A stretch of DNA of 33,247 nucleotides from an uncultured Lachnospiraceae bacterium (GTDB taxonomy: Bacteria; Bacillota; Clostridia; Lachnospirales; Lachnospiraceae), in contig CAOKQK010000038.1 of the NCBI GenBank assembly GCA_948470905.1, positions 1-33,247 of the forward strand, written 5' to 3'. Under the pieces are notes generated by a model. It was not told where the DNA came from. It worked only from the letters and a program-made list of their open reading frames with translations, and did not search any database. Numbering within the stretch: position 1 is the stretch's first letter; each line of letters starts with the position of its first letter. A program made the position numbers and the translations under genes. Positions 16,367-24,207 of the stretch are shown here, piece by piece.

Positions 16367-16394
16367 AAGGGGACGGAAGATCTTCCGTCCCTTT
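16367..16394 (+). terminator. strong palindromic stem-loop after flgE, possible weak terminator
   Basis: The arms are inverted over 14 bases each (one G-U), centred between 16380 and 16381, with a GC-rich core GGGACGGA/TCCGTCCC. Only three T residues follow the core, so termination would be partial at most. It would separate the hook genes from the stator genes, or protect mRNA ends. Confidence 0.5.
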
Positions 16395-16476
16395 GGAATA
16401 TGCGCCTTGACAGTCCGGAGGCGTGCTGAAACATTCTGGAGGGGACAGGGATAGTATTAAATCGAGGGGATGGATC

Positions 16477-16662
16477 ATGATTGAGGTGACGAAATTGAAC
16501 GGCGTAAAAATTCTTGTGAATCCGCATTTGCTTGAAATAGTGGAAGAGACGCCGGATACGGTGATCACTTTGACCACCGGGAAAAAAATAATTGTAAAAG
16601 AAAGTAGACAAGAGATAAAAAATCTTGTAAAATCATATAGAAAGGATATTTTTGCGGAATAA
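16477..16662 (+). CDS. swrD: SwrD / FlbD-family flagellar protein
   Basis: This small 61-residue protein opens MIEVTKLNGVKILVNP and contains LLEIVEETPDTVITLTTGKK, the signature of the FlbD family. The B. subtilis member SwrD (YlzI), encoded between flgE and fliL, is known to raise motor power. The start is ATG 16477, six bases after GAGGGGA (16464-16470); upstream in-frame codons have no site. Here it lies directly before motA and motB, consistent with a stator-related function. There is no membrane segment. FlbD should not be confused with the Caulobacter regulator of the same name. Confidence 0.9.
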   Translation: MIEVTKLNGVKILVNPHLLEIVEETPDTVITLTTGKKIIVKESRQEIKNLVKSYRKDIFAE

Positions 16663-16685
16663 TGCAAAAGTACTAGGTGATTTTC

Positions 16686-17486
16686 GTGGATATAGCTTCT
16701 TTACTCGGTCTTATATTAGGTTTTGCAATGCTCATCTTTGGTATCTTCAGTTCTATTACCAAGAGCGGCGGTAGTTTTTCGGAGTACATAGATATTCCTT
16801 CATTCATTATTACATTCGGCGGTGCATTCACTGCGACGCTTACATCGCACAGCCTTCAGGACTATATCGGAGGTCTGAAGAGCTTTACACTGATCTTTAA
16901 GGCATCAAAGCTGAATACGGGGGAGATGATACAGAAGATTATCGACTTGTCCAACATAGCACGTAAGGAAGGCCTGCTTTCCCTTGAGGAAGCGGCCACA
17001 GACATGGACGAGCCGTTTTTGAAGAAGGGCATTCTGCTCGTGGTAGACGGCACGGATCCGGATCTGGTCCGGGCGATCATGGAGACAGAGCTGATCAGTA
17101 TCGAGGGCAGACATAAGGGACGTATCGGATTTTGGGACACACTTGCTTCCATGGGTCCTGCCTGGGGTATGATCGGTACACTGGTAGGTCTGGTGGATAT
17201 GCTTTATCACATGGAGGATCCCGGTGCGATCGGTCCCGCGATGGCAGTCGCGCTGATCACCACTCTGTATGGTTCACTGCTTGCAAACTGGATATGTATC
17301 CCGGTTTCCAATAAATTGAAAGCTGACAATGCTGAGGAGATGATGCTGAAGGAAGTTATGATCGAAGGACTGTTGTCTATCCAGGCAGGAGAAAATCCCC
17401 GAGTGATTGAGGAGAAGCTGAAATCCTTCCTCGCACCTAAGGACAGGGAGATTGCTGTCGATGAGAATGCGGGGGGTGAGGAGTAA
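16686..17486 (+). CDS. motA: flagellar stator protein MotA (GTG start)
   Basis: MotA forms, with MotB, the ion-conducting stator that pushes on FliG. I choose GTG 16686, five bases after AGGTGA (16675-16680), giving the usual opening VDIASLLGLILG and 266 residues. The GTG at 16677 lies inside that site. There are four membrane segments: the first two near residues 3-22 and 29-50, the last two at about 150-175 and 183-205. The cytoplasmic loop between segments 2 and 3 is highly charged. Conserved prolines sit in SMGPAWGMIGTLVGL and near GPAMAVALITTLYG. Its stop codon overlaps motB by one base. The coupling ion cannot be told from the sequence. Confidence 0.95.
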   Translation: MDIASLLGLILGFAMLIFGIFSSITKSGGSFSEYIDIPSFIITFGGAFTATLTSHSLQDYIGGLKSFTLIFKASKLNTGEMIQKIIDLSNIARKEGLLSLEEAATDMDEPFLKKGILLVVDGTDPDLVRAIMETELISIEGRHKGRIGFWDTLASMGPAWGMIGTLVGLVDMLYHMEDPGAIGPAMAVALITTLYGSLLANWICIPVSNKLKADNAEEMMLKEVMIEGLLSIQAGENPRVIEEKLKSFLAPKDREIAVDENAGGEE

Positions 17487-18310
17487 TGGCAAAGCGCAAG
17501 GAGGATGCGCCGCCTGCGGGTTCGCCGGCATGGATGGCTACCTTCTCTGACCTGATGAACCTGTTACTTTGCTTTTTCGTCATGTTGTTCTCCATGTCGA
17601 CCATACAGGAAGACAAACTGGCGGCATTTGTGGCATCGATCAACAGTACGGTCAGTATTTTTGATGCAGGTGCTGCGGCGATCGGTGACGGCATACTTAT
17701 CAGTAACGGCGTGAGTCAGCTGAACGAGCTTGACCAGTACATCAACAGTACCGGAAAGACTGCGGACAGCGAGAAGGAGGGCGAGGACTTTAACGAGTTC
17801 GACAGCTCGCCGGAAGCCATGGAGGAGAAGCTTGCCCAGGGGAAGCTGCAGCAGAATGAGGAGGTTTCTGAGAAGATAGAGGAAGCCCTCGCGGAGAGCC
17901 AGATCGGTGATGAGGTCGATGTAAGCTTCACGGCGCAGTATATCCAGCTGAGCATGAGCGGCGCGCTGCTGTTTGATTCCGGAAGCGCCGACGTTAAGGA
18001 GGAGTCGCTGGAGATACTTGAAAAGGTGGGGCGTATACTGGAGCGTTACAGCGACGGTTCAATAGAGATAGAGGGCCACACGGACAATGTCCCCCAGAAC
18101 GGGGCAAGATACAGGAACAACGAGGAGTTGAGCGATGCCAGGGCGCGGGAAGTATTTTATTACCTGGAGGCAAACACGGCATTGAATCCCATGAACATCA
18201 AGCATTCGGGAATGGGAGACCGTGTGCCCGTGGCAGATAACTCCACGGAGGAGGGCAGGAGCCGGAACCGAAGGGTGGAGATCAGGATTATGAATCCGTC
18301 TCAAAATTAA
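17486..18310 (+). CDS. motB: flagellar stator protein MotB
   Basis: MotB anchors the stator to peptidoglycan and provides the ion-binding site. At 274 residues it has the typical length. The single N-terminal membrane segment (about 20-40) contains the essential aspartate, Asp22, in TFSDLMNLLLCFF. A Glu-rich linker (about 90-145) precedes the OmpA-like peptidoglycan-binding domain (about 150-272), with EIEGHTDNVP and SDARAREVFYYL. The ATG at 17486 shares the TAATG overlap with motA, and GAGGAG provides the ribosome binding site, so translation of the two is coupled at fixed ratio. Confidence 0.96.
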   Translation: MAKRKEDAPPAGSPAWMATFSDLMNLLLCFFVMLFSMSTIQEDKLAAFVASINSTVSIFDAGAAAIGDGILISNGVSQLNELDQYINSTGKTADSEKEGEDFNEFDSSPEAMEEKLAQGKLQQNEEVSEKIEEALAESQIGDEVDVSFTAQYIQLSMSGALLFDSGSADVKEESLEILEKVGRILERYSDGSIEIEGHTDNVPQNGARYRNNEELSDARAREVFYYLEANTALNPMNIKHSGMGDRVPVADNSTEEGRSRNRRVEIRIMNPSQN

Positions 18311-18339
18311 AATAATGGCAAAAGAGGGGACTTTGAGCT

Positions 18340-18852
18340 ATGAAAAAAAATCTGTTAAGTGTATTGATCTTAGTGCTGCTTGTGGTGAATATCATATTGT
18401 CGGTGGTCATGATGACCAGCGTTATCGGCACGAACAAGAAGACGGGCGAGCTGATTACCAGCATTGCTTCCGTGCTGAAGATTGAACTGTACAATCCCGG
18501 CGGCGTGGCAGTGACAGATGTGCCCATGTCGGACACAGAGATATACAACATTGCAAAACTGATGATCCCGGTCTCCAAGGGAGAAGGGAAACAGGGGTAT
18601 GTCGTTTTTGACCTGGGCCTGCAGCAGAATATGAAGCACAAGGATTACAAGAAGCAGGGAGGTTCAGAGAAGCTGGCTTCCTATGAGAGTGCGGTGACGG
18701 ATGCGGTCAATACTGTTGTTTCAAGGTATACGCAGGAGGAATTCCGGCAGGATGTGGAGGCAGTCAGGGAGGAGATCCTCAAGGCGATACAGGAGCTCTT
18801 TGGTTCCGACTTTATCTACAGAGTGTCTATCAGCAATATACAGTACTCATAA
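18340..18852 (+). CDS. fliL: flagellar basal body-associated protein FliL
   Basis: FliL is a single-pass membrane protein around the stator that increases torque and stator stability in several bacteria. The 170 residues show a short cytoplasmic N-terminus, one membrane segment (about 6-27), and a C-terminal extracytoplasmic domain of the FliL/stomatin-like type, ending with VREEILKAIQELFG and IYRVSISNIQYS. Sequence conservation is modest, but size, topology and place between motB and fliM support the call. The ATG at 18340 lies nine bases after GAGGGGA. Confidence 0.9.
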   Translation: MKKNLLSVLILVLLVVNIILSVVMMTSVIGTNKKTGELITSIASVLKIELYNPGGVAVTDVPMSDTEIYNIAKLMIPVSKGEGKQGYVVFDLGLQQNMKHKDYKKQGGSEKLASYESAVTDAVNTVVSRYTQEEFRQDVEAVREEILKAIQELFGSDFIYRVSISNIQYS

Positions 18853-18856
18853 AGCC

Positions 18857-18886
18857 ACACAGGTGAAAGAAGTAAAAGCCCTGTGT
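18857..18886 (+). other. stem-loop between fliL and fliM
   Basis: ACACAGG (18857-18863) and CCTGTGT (18880-18886) are perfect seven-base arms around a 16-base A-rich loop. The stem ends one base before the fliM ribosome binding site AGGAGGTGA (18888-18896), so it could influence fliM translation. Confidence 0.45.
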
Positions 18887-18902
18887 TAGGAGGTGAACTT
18901 GT

Positions 18903-19883
18903 GTGGGCGAGGTCCTTTCCCAAAATGAAATAGATAACCTGCTCGCGGCCCTGTCCGCGGGCGAGCTTGATGTAGACCAGATGCAGGGCAGCAGTGAAAA
19001 GAAAGTCAAGAATTATGACTTCAGCCGTCCTACTAAGTTTTCTAAGGAACATTTAAGAACACTGGAAATTATCTTTGAGCATTACGGCAGGCTGATCTCC
19101 AACAATCTTTCGGTATATCTCCGGAAGAATGTGCAGGTGACGGTGGCAAGTTCTGAGACGAACACCTTCAGCGAGTTTACGAATGCATTGTCCAGCCCGG
19201 TCATACTGGGAATCGTCAATTTTACACCGCTGAACGGGACGATCATCCTGGATCTGGCGACGAACTTAGGATATGCCATGCTGGACCGTGTGCTTGGAGG
19301 AAGCGGGCTCCCGCTGGATAAGAGCAGGGAGTTTTCTGAGATAGAAAGTACTATTATTGAAAAGATATTGATAATGTTTACCCAGCTCTTGAGGGATCCA
19401 TGGAAAAATGTTATTGATATATCACCTCTCCTGTCGCGGCTGGAGACCAATCCACAGTTCGCTCAGGTGATTGCCCCCAACGACATGGTCGCGATCGTAA
19501 CGCTGAACATGAAGATCGGGGAAGTTGAAGGCTTCATGAATATCTGTCTTCCTTTCTTTACACTGGAAGATATCATGGATAAGCTGAATACAAAATATTG
19601 GTTTTCCACCATGCAGGAGAATCATGATGAAAATTATGAATCATATATTGAATCACTGATTCGTAAGGTAGATATACCTATCAGGGCTGTGCTCGGAAAG
19701 AGTATCATCTCTGTCAATGATTTTATGAATCTTCAGGTCGGTGACTGCATCCGGCTGGATTCAAAAGTGGATGATGACATGAATGTGTATGTGGGGAACA
19801 TCAGAAAGTTTACCGCATTGCCCGGCGCCGATAAAGACTCTTATGCTGTCCGGATTACATCGGTTATCAGAGAGGAGGAGTAA
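18903..19883 (+). CDS. fliM: flagellar motor switch protein FliM (GTG start)
   Basis: FliM is the middle component of the C ring; its N-terminal peptide binds phosphorylated CheY. At 326 residues it has family length. The N-terminal EID motif (VLSQNEIDNLLAAL, about 4-17) is intact. The central CheC-like domain has GGSG at 132-135, used to contact FliG, and the C-terminal 80 residues form the SpoA/FliN-like domain. The start is GTG 18903, six bases after AGGAGGTGA. It lies three bases before fliY, so the two switch genes are coupled. Confidence 0.97.
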   Translation: MGEVLSQNEIDNLLAALSAGELDVDQMQGSSEKKVKNYDFSRPTKFSKEHLRTLEIIFEHYGRLISNNLSVYLRKNVQVTVASSETNTFSEFTNALSSPVILGIVNFTPLNGTIILDLATNLGYAMLDRVLGGSGLPLDKSREFSEIESTIIEKILIMFTQLLRDPWKNVIDISPLLSRLETNPQFAQVIAPNDMVAIVTLNMKIGEVEGFMNICLPFFTLEDIMDKLNTKYWFSTMQENHDENYESYIESLIRKVDIPIRAVLGKSIISVNDFMNLQVGDCIRLDSKVDDDMNVYVGNIRKFTALPGADKDSYAVRITSVIREEE

Positions 19884-19886
19884 GTA

Positions 19887-21317
19887 ATGGACGGAATGCT
19901 GTCTCAGGACGAAATTAATGCATTACTGAACGGCATGGACCTGTCGGAAGACGGGGCATCAGAGGATGGCGGTAGCGGGGGAGCCGCCGACGCATCAAGC
20001 AGTGAACCAGTAAAAAGTGTTGAGGAATATGGTGAACTTCTTACAGATGTGGAAAAGGATGCCATCGGAGAGGTGGCGAATATCAGCATGGGTTCTTCTG
20101 CGACCACGCTGTATTCCCTTGTGAACAGGAAGGTGAATATCACGACCCCTAAGGTCGAGATTGCCACCTGGAACACCCTGATGGGCGACTATGAGAGGCC
20201 CTGTGTTTTTATTCAGATAAAATATACCGTTGGTCTGGATGGAACCAATATGCTGGTGTTGAAGGAGCATGATGTAAAGGTCATCACCGACCTGATGATG
20301 GGCGGTGACGGAACCAACACAGACGGTGAGCTGGGGGAGCTGCACCTGAGTGCGATTTCTGAGGCCATGAACCAGATGATGGGGTCCGCGGCGACATCAC
20401 TCTCTACCATGTTGAAGACGACGATTGACATCAGCCCGCCGGATTCTTCTCTGCTGGACCTGACACAGGTGAAGGATGGGGCGGAGATATCGCCGTTTTT
20501 GGGAGGGGCATTTGTAAAGATATCCTTCCGGATGCAGATTGATGAGCTGGTAGACAGTACGATCATGCAGCTGTATCCTGTAGACTTTGCGAAAAAGGTA
20601 GTTGACACCTTTATCAATACCCAGATAGGAGGCAGCGAGCCGGAAGCAGTTCCCGATACAGGTACCCAGGCAGGGATGGGAATGCCCCAGATGGGCATGG
20701 ATCCCATGGCGCAGGCAGGTATATCCCAGGGCGGCATGAATCCTCAGATGATGGGCGGGATGCCCCAGGCAGGTATGGATGCCCAGATGATGGGCGGCAT
20801 GAATCCCCAGATGATGGGTGGGATGCCCCAGGCAGGCATGAATCCCCAGATGATGGGCGGGATGCCCCAGGCAGGCATGAATCCTCAGATGATGGGTGGA
20901 ATGCCCCAGGGCGGCATGAATCCCCAGATGATGGGCGGAATGCCTCAGATGGGCATGTATCCTATGGGAATGGTTCCTATGAACATGAATCCCATGGGCA
21001 TGAATCCTCAGATGATGCAGAGTGTAAATGTCCAGCCTGCACAATTCCAGAATTTTGCCAATGATACCCAAGGGCTGGCAGGGCAGGAGAATATTGGACT
21101 GATCATGGATGTGCCCCTGGAGGTCACAGTAGAGCTTGGCCGGACAACCAAGTCGATTTCCGAAATCCTTAGCTTCACACCTGGCACGATCATAGAATTG
21201 GATAGAATTGCGGGTGAACCGATAGATGTATTAGTAAATGGAAAGTTTGTTGCCAAGGGAGAGGTAGTTGTTATTGAAGAAAGCTTCAGTATAAGAGTAA
21301 CAGAAATTATCAAGTAG
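19887..21317 (+). CDS. fliY: flagellar switch protein and CheY-P phosphatase FliY
   Basis: FliY replaces FliN in many Firmicutes and also dephosphorylates CheY-P at the switch. The N-terminus repeats the CheY-binding motif (MLSQDEINALL, 4-14). The CheC-like domain (about 45-240) has both phosphatase signatures: Glu62/Asn65 with Pro88 (DAIGEVAN) and Glu159/Asn162 (SAISEAMN). The C-terminal FliN domain (about 400-476) has the conserved VELGRTTKSISEIL. At 476 residues it is longer than the roughly 380 of B. subtilis FliY. The extra length is a methionine-rich repeat linker of about 117 residues. The start ATG follows GAGGAGT in the end of fliM. Confidence 0.96.
   Translation: MDGMLSQDEINALLNGMDLSEDGASEDGGSGGAADASSSEPVKSVEEYGELLTDVEKDAIGEVANISMGSSATTLYSLVNRKVNITTPKVEIATWNTLMGDYERPCVFIQIKYTVGLDGTNMLVLKEHDVKVITDLMMGGDGTNTDGELGELHLSAISEAMNQMMGSAATSLSTMLKTTIDISPPDSSLLDLTQVKDGAEISPFLGGAFVKISFRMQIDELVDSTIMQLYPVDFAKKVVDTFINTQIGGSEPEAVPDTGTQAGMGMPQMGMDPMAQAGISQGGMNPQMMGGMPQAGMDAQMMGGMNPQMMGGMPQAGMNPQMMGGMPQAGMNPQMMGGMPQGGMNPQMMGGMPQMGMYPMGMVPMNMNPMGMNPQMMQSVNVQPAQFQNFANDTQGLAGQENIGLIMDVPLEVTVELGRTTKSISEILSFTPGTIIELDRIAGEPIDVLVNGKFVAKGEVVVIEESFSIRVTEIIK
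20670..21020 (+). repeat. methionine-rich 39-base repeats in the fliY linker
   Basis: This stretch encodes about 117 residues, of which about 38 are methionine, built on the 13-residue unit GMNPQMMGGMPQA with five or so recognisable copies and degenerate flanks (MGMYPMGMVPM). Several units are almost identical at DNA level, so the array is probably recent and prone to copy-number change. The repeat length keeps the frame. Confidence 0.93.
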
Positions 21318-21329
21318 GAGGAAGGTTAA

Positions 21330-21692
21330 ATGGCAAAGAATATTCTGGTATGTGATGATGCGGCATTCATGAGGATGATGATCAAGGATATCCTGACAAA
21401 GAACGGGTATACTGTCGCAGGGGAGGCAGAGAATGGCCTGAAGGCGGTTGAGAAGTATAAGGAATGTACGCCGGATCTGGTTTTGATGGACATTACCATG
21501 CCTGAAATGGATGGTATCCAGGCATTGAAGGAAATCAAGAAGAATGACCCGGCGGCAAAGATCATTATGTGTTCGGCAATGGGCCAGCAGGCTATGGTTA
21601 TTGAGTCTATCCAGGCGGGAGCGAAGGACTTTATCGTAAAGCCATTCCAGGCGGAACGTGTGCTTGAGGCTGTAAAGAAGGTTGTTGGTTAA
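21330..21692 (+). CDS. cheY: chemotaxis response regulator CheY
   Basis: This 120-residue protein is a single receiver domain that, when phosphorylated by CheA, binds FliM and FliY to change rotation. Acidic pocket residues Asp9 and Asp10, phospho-acceptor Asp54 (LVLMDITMPEMDG), the Ser in IIMCSAMG and the Lys in FIVKPF are all present. The lack of an output domain and the place after fliY, as in B. subtilis, support CheY rather than another regulator. The ATG at 21330 follows AGGAGGAAGG. Its stop overlaps fliO (TAATG). Confidence 0.96.
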   Translation: MAKNILVCDDAAFMRMMIKDILTKNGYTVAGEAENGLKAVEKYKECTPDLVLMDITMPEMDGIQALKEIKKNDPAAKIIMCSAMGQQAMVIESIQAGAKDFIVKPFQAERVLEAVKKVVG

Positions 21693-22087
21693 TGGATTTG
21701 CTTTTGATCGGTAAATCAGACGGTTATGCTGAATTTATCACTGTGCTTCTGTTGTTTGTGTGTGTGCTGGCAGTGACTGCGCTGACCACAAGATGGATTG
21801 CAAACTATCAGAAACAGCAGGGTGTTGCTGGAAATGTGCAGGTCATAGAGTCTACACGTATTTCAAGCAACGCTTATATTCAAATCGTGCGGATAGGGGA
21901 AAAATACATGGTGATTGCAGTCTGTAAGGACACAGTCACTATGTTGGGGGAGATACCAGAGGAGCAGCTGAAGTCCGCAGGTACCGCACAGGGCTTCAGT
22001 TTCAGGCAGTTTCTTGACAAAGCTGTAAATAAGTCCGGAGGAACCCCGGAAGAACCAAAGGAAAACCAGTTACATGATGAAGAATAA
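21692..22087 (+). CDS. fliO: flagellar biosynthesis protein FliO (FliZ)
   Basis: FliO is a small membrane protein that helps assemble the FliP ring of the export gate. The 131 residues have one membrane segment (about 14-34) and a cytoplasmic domain beginning with VQVIESTRISSNAYIQIVRIG, the conserved FliO core. Similarity between FliO proteins is weak, so size, topology and place immediately before fliP are also used. The start overlaps the cheY stop by one base and the end overlaps fliP by 14 bases, so the block is tightly coupled. Confidence 0.9.
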   Translation: MDLLLIGKSDGYAEFITVLLLFVCVLAVTALTTRWIANYQKQQGVAGNVQVIESTRISSNAYIQIVRIGEKYMVIAVCKDTVTMLGEIPEEQLKSAGTAQGFSFRQFLDKAVNKSGGTPEEPKENQLHDEE

Positions 22088-22934
22088 GCTAAAAATAAAG
22101 CGAATAGCAGTAATGATATGCCTACTGGTCACGGTGGGCATATTGTGTATACAAAATTCCATGACAGTGTATGCTTCGGCTGACGGCGGTTCCCTGGGCG
22201 GGGTTCCGGGTGTTTCCAGTACAGTCAGTCCGCCCGAAGGGCTGGGCACGTCAAGCTCATCACCCGGCGGGTGGAGCATTACGTATAATGAGGGCAACGG
22301 GGAGCTGAACGGCACGCTGAGGATCCTGCTGATCCTGACGCTGATCTCCATAGCGCCCGCGTTGATCATAATGATGACTTCGTTTACCCGGATCATCATT
22401 GTGCTGCATTTTACCCGTACTGCGCTGAACACTCAGACAGCGCCGCCTAACCAGGTGCTGATCGGATTGGCTCTGATATTGACTTTCTTTATCATGGAGC
22501 CCACGTTCGCTCAGATCAATGAGCAGGCGTACCAGCCCTACCAGGCAGGTGAGATCAGCCAGGATGAGGCGCTGGAGAGGGCGATTGTCCCTTTGAGGGA
22601 GTTCATGTACCCCCAGACACAGCTAAAAGATGTGCAGATGTTCATGAACATAGCCGGCAAGACCTGGAGCGGGGAAAATGATGATATCCCCTTTTCCGTG
22701 TTGCTCCCCAGCTTCATGCTGAGTGAGTTAAGGATTGCTTTCTGGATAGGGTTTATGATATATATACCCTTTATTGTGATAGATATGGTGGTGGCATCCA
22801 CACTGATGAGCATGGGTATGATGATGCTGCCGCCTACGACGATTTCCATGCCATTTAAGATCCTGCTCTTTGTCCTTGCAGACGGGTGGAGCCTGATCAT
22901 TGAGAACCTGGTCAGGACGTTTTTCCCCATGTGA
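22074..22934 (+). CDS. fliP: flagellar export gate protein FliP
   Basis: FliP is the main pore-forming subunit of the type III export gate (FliP5Q4R1). It has 286 residues. A signal peptide occupies about 1-36 with a likely cleavage site after YASA, followed by a Gly/Ser/Pro-rich extracytoplasmic stretch of about 40 residues. The conserved core then has MMTSFTRIIIVLHFTR and NQVLIGLALILTFFIM, and ends in an MMLPPTTISMPFKILLFVL motif. The ATG at 22074 lies inside fliO; the ribosome binding site (AAAGGA) is weak, so coupling to fliO translation is probable. Confidence 0.96.
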   Translation: MMKNKLKIKRIAVMICLLVTVGILCIQNSMTVYASADGGSLGGVPGVSSTVSPPEGLGTSSSSPGGWSITYNEGNGELNGTLRILLILTLISIAPALIIMMTSFTRIIIVLHFTRTALNTQTAPPNQVLIGLALILTFFIMEPTFAQINEQAYQPYQAGEISQDEALERAIVPLREFMYPQTQLKDVQMFMNIAGKTWSGENDDIPFSVLLPSFMLSELRIAFWIGFMIYIPFIVIDMVVASTLMSMGMMMLPPTTISMPFKILLFVLADGWSLIIENLVRTFFPM

Positions 22935-22973
22935 CAGGCAGGTGAACGTGCGGATCCCTGCGGCGCTGCCTGG

Positions 22974-22991
22974 TCCCCGGTTTCCCGGGGG
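22974..22991 (+). other. GC-rich stem-loop in the fliP-fliQ gap
   Basis: CCCCGG (22975-22980) and CCGGGG (22985-22990) pair around TTTC, with an extra U-G pair. A second hairpin (CCCGC/GCGGG, 23039-23057) follows in the same 155-base gap. No gene with a ribosome binding site is visible there. Confidence 0.5.
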
Positions 22992-23089
22992 TGGGCATGG
23001 CGCTGAAACCTCCAGGGCTGCGGCATGGTTTTGGATTTCCCGCGGTTACGCAGCGGGCAGATGTATTTACGGAAAGGATGGTGTGAGAA

Positions 23090-23362
23090 ATGACGACAGA
23101 TGTTGTGGTGGATATTACGAAACAGACGCTGTTTTTGATCATCAAGACGGCGCTGCCCATGCTTCTGGTTTCTCTGTGTGTCGGCCTGGCAGTCAGTATT
23201 TTCCAGACGGTCACATCCATACAGGAGCAGACGCTTACCTTTGTGCCAAAGGTGCTGAGCATATTTTTTGCCATCATTATATTTGGCAACTGGATTATGA
23301 CGTCCATTGTAGAATTCATGACGGAGCTGTGGTCGAGTTTTAACTATTATGTACACAGCTGA
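23090..23362 (+). CDS. fliQ: flagellar export gate protein FliQ
   Basis: FliQ is a small export gate subunit with two membrane helices that pack around the FliP/FliR core. At 90 residues it matches the family. The first helix region LPMLLVSLCVGLAVSIFQ and the motif TSIQEQTLTFVPK that follows it are diagnostic; the second helix lies at about 55-75. The ATG at 23090 follows AAAGGATG. It is 14 bases from fliR. Confidence 0.97.
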   Translation: MTTDVVVDITKQTLFLIIKTALPMLLVSLCVGLAVSIFQTVTSIQEQTLTFVPKVLSIFFAIIIFGNWIMTSIVEFMTELWSSFNYYVHS

Positions 23363-23376
23363 CAGGAGCCGGGCGG

Positions 23377-24159
23377 ATGGACAATCTTTCTTTTTCGATA
23401 TACGATTTAGAATATTTCCTGTTGATATTTACAAGGATGTCCTGTTTTGTGTTTGTGGCTCCATTTTTCAGTATGAAAAACACGCCTGCGATAGTGCGCA
23501 TAGGGATCAGTTTTTTTACCTCCATGCTCCTGTATCAGGCGCTTACGCCTTCTCAGGCGGTTGCATATGATACGGTCCTGGAGTACGCTGTTATTGTGAT
23601 GAAGGAGGCTGTGGTAGGGCTGCTGATTGGTTTTGCGGCAAATATCTGTACCTCCATCGTTAATTTTGCGGGACATATCGCGGATATGGAAGTCGGACTG
23701 ACCATGGTGACGCTGATGGATCCCACTACCCAGCAGAACTCCAGTATCACGGGAATTCTGTACCAATACACAGTGATGCTCCTGATGATCGCTACGGGGA
23801 TGTACCGCTATCTTTTTGGGGCGATGGCAGACACTTATACATTGATCCCCATCAACGGTGCGGTTTTTTCGGCGAACTCGCTGCTGAATTCCATGATCAC
23901 TTTCCTGAGTGATTATGTTGTCATCGGCTTTCGCATGATACTGCCGGTTTTCTGTACGATATTGCTGCTGAACGCCGTTCTGGGCGTTCTGGCAAAGGTA
24001 GCGCCGCAGCTGAACATGTTTTCGGTAGGTATCCAGCTGAAGGTGCTGGTAGGCTTGTCAGTCCTTTTTTTTACTGCCAGCCTGCTGCCGGGAGTTGCCG
24101 ATTTCGTTTTCCGTGAAATGAAGAAAATGATCACAGCCTTCCTGGAAGGCATGATGTAG
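23377..24159 (+). CDS. fliR: flagellar export gate protein FliR
   Basis: FliR is the single-copy subunit that completes the FliP/FliR helical gate and contacts FlhB. The 260 residues contain about six hydrophobic segments and the conserved stretches FTRMSCFVFVAPFF near the N-terminus and VGLLIGFAANICTSIVNFAG at about 81-100. It is separate from FlhB, not fused as in some clostridia. The ATG at 23377 follows AGGAG (23363-23367). A 48-base gap leads to flhB. Confidence 0.96.
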   Translation: MDNLSFSIYDLEYFLLIFTRMSCFVFVAPFFSMKNTPAIVRIGISFFTSMLLYQALTPSQAVAYDTVLEYAVIVMKEAVVGLLIGFAANICTSIVNFAGHIADMEVGLTMVTLMDPTTQQNSSITGILYQYTVMLLMIATGMYRYLFGAMADTYTLIPINGAVFSANSLLNSMITFLSDYVVIGFRMILPVFCTILLLNAVLGVLAKVAPQLNMFSVGIQLKVLVGLSVLFFTASLLPGVADFVFREMKKMITAFLEGMM

Positions 24160-24207
24160 GCGGAGTGGTATGATCCTGCGGGGGTTGATTCTGATAGAAG
24201 GTATGAC

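Noticed and set aside
16407-16435. second promoter before swrD from a perfect TTGACA
   Set aside because: No acceptable -10 box occurs 16-18 bases after it (AACATT only).
22900-23343. 147-codon plus-strand frame across the fliP-fliQ gap
   Set aside because: It overlaps the end of fliP and most of fliQ in another frame, lacks a ribosome binding site, and its sequence has no family-like pattern.
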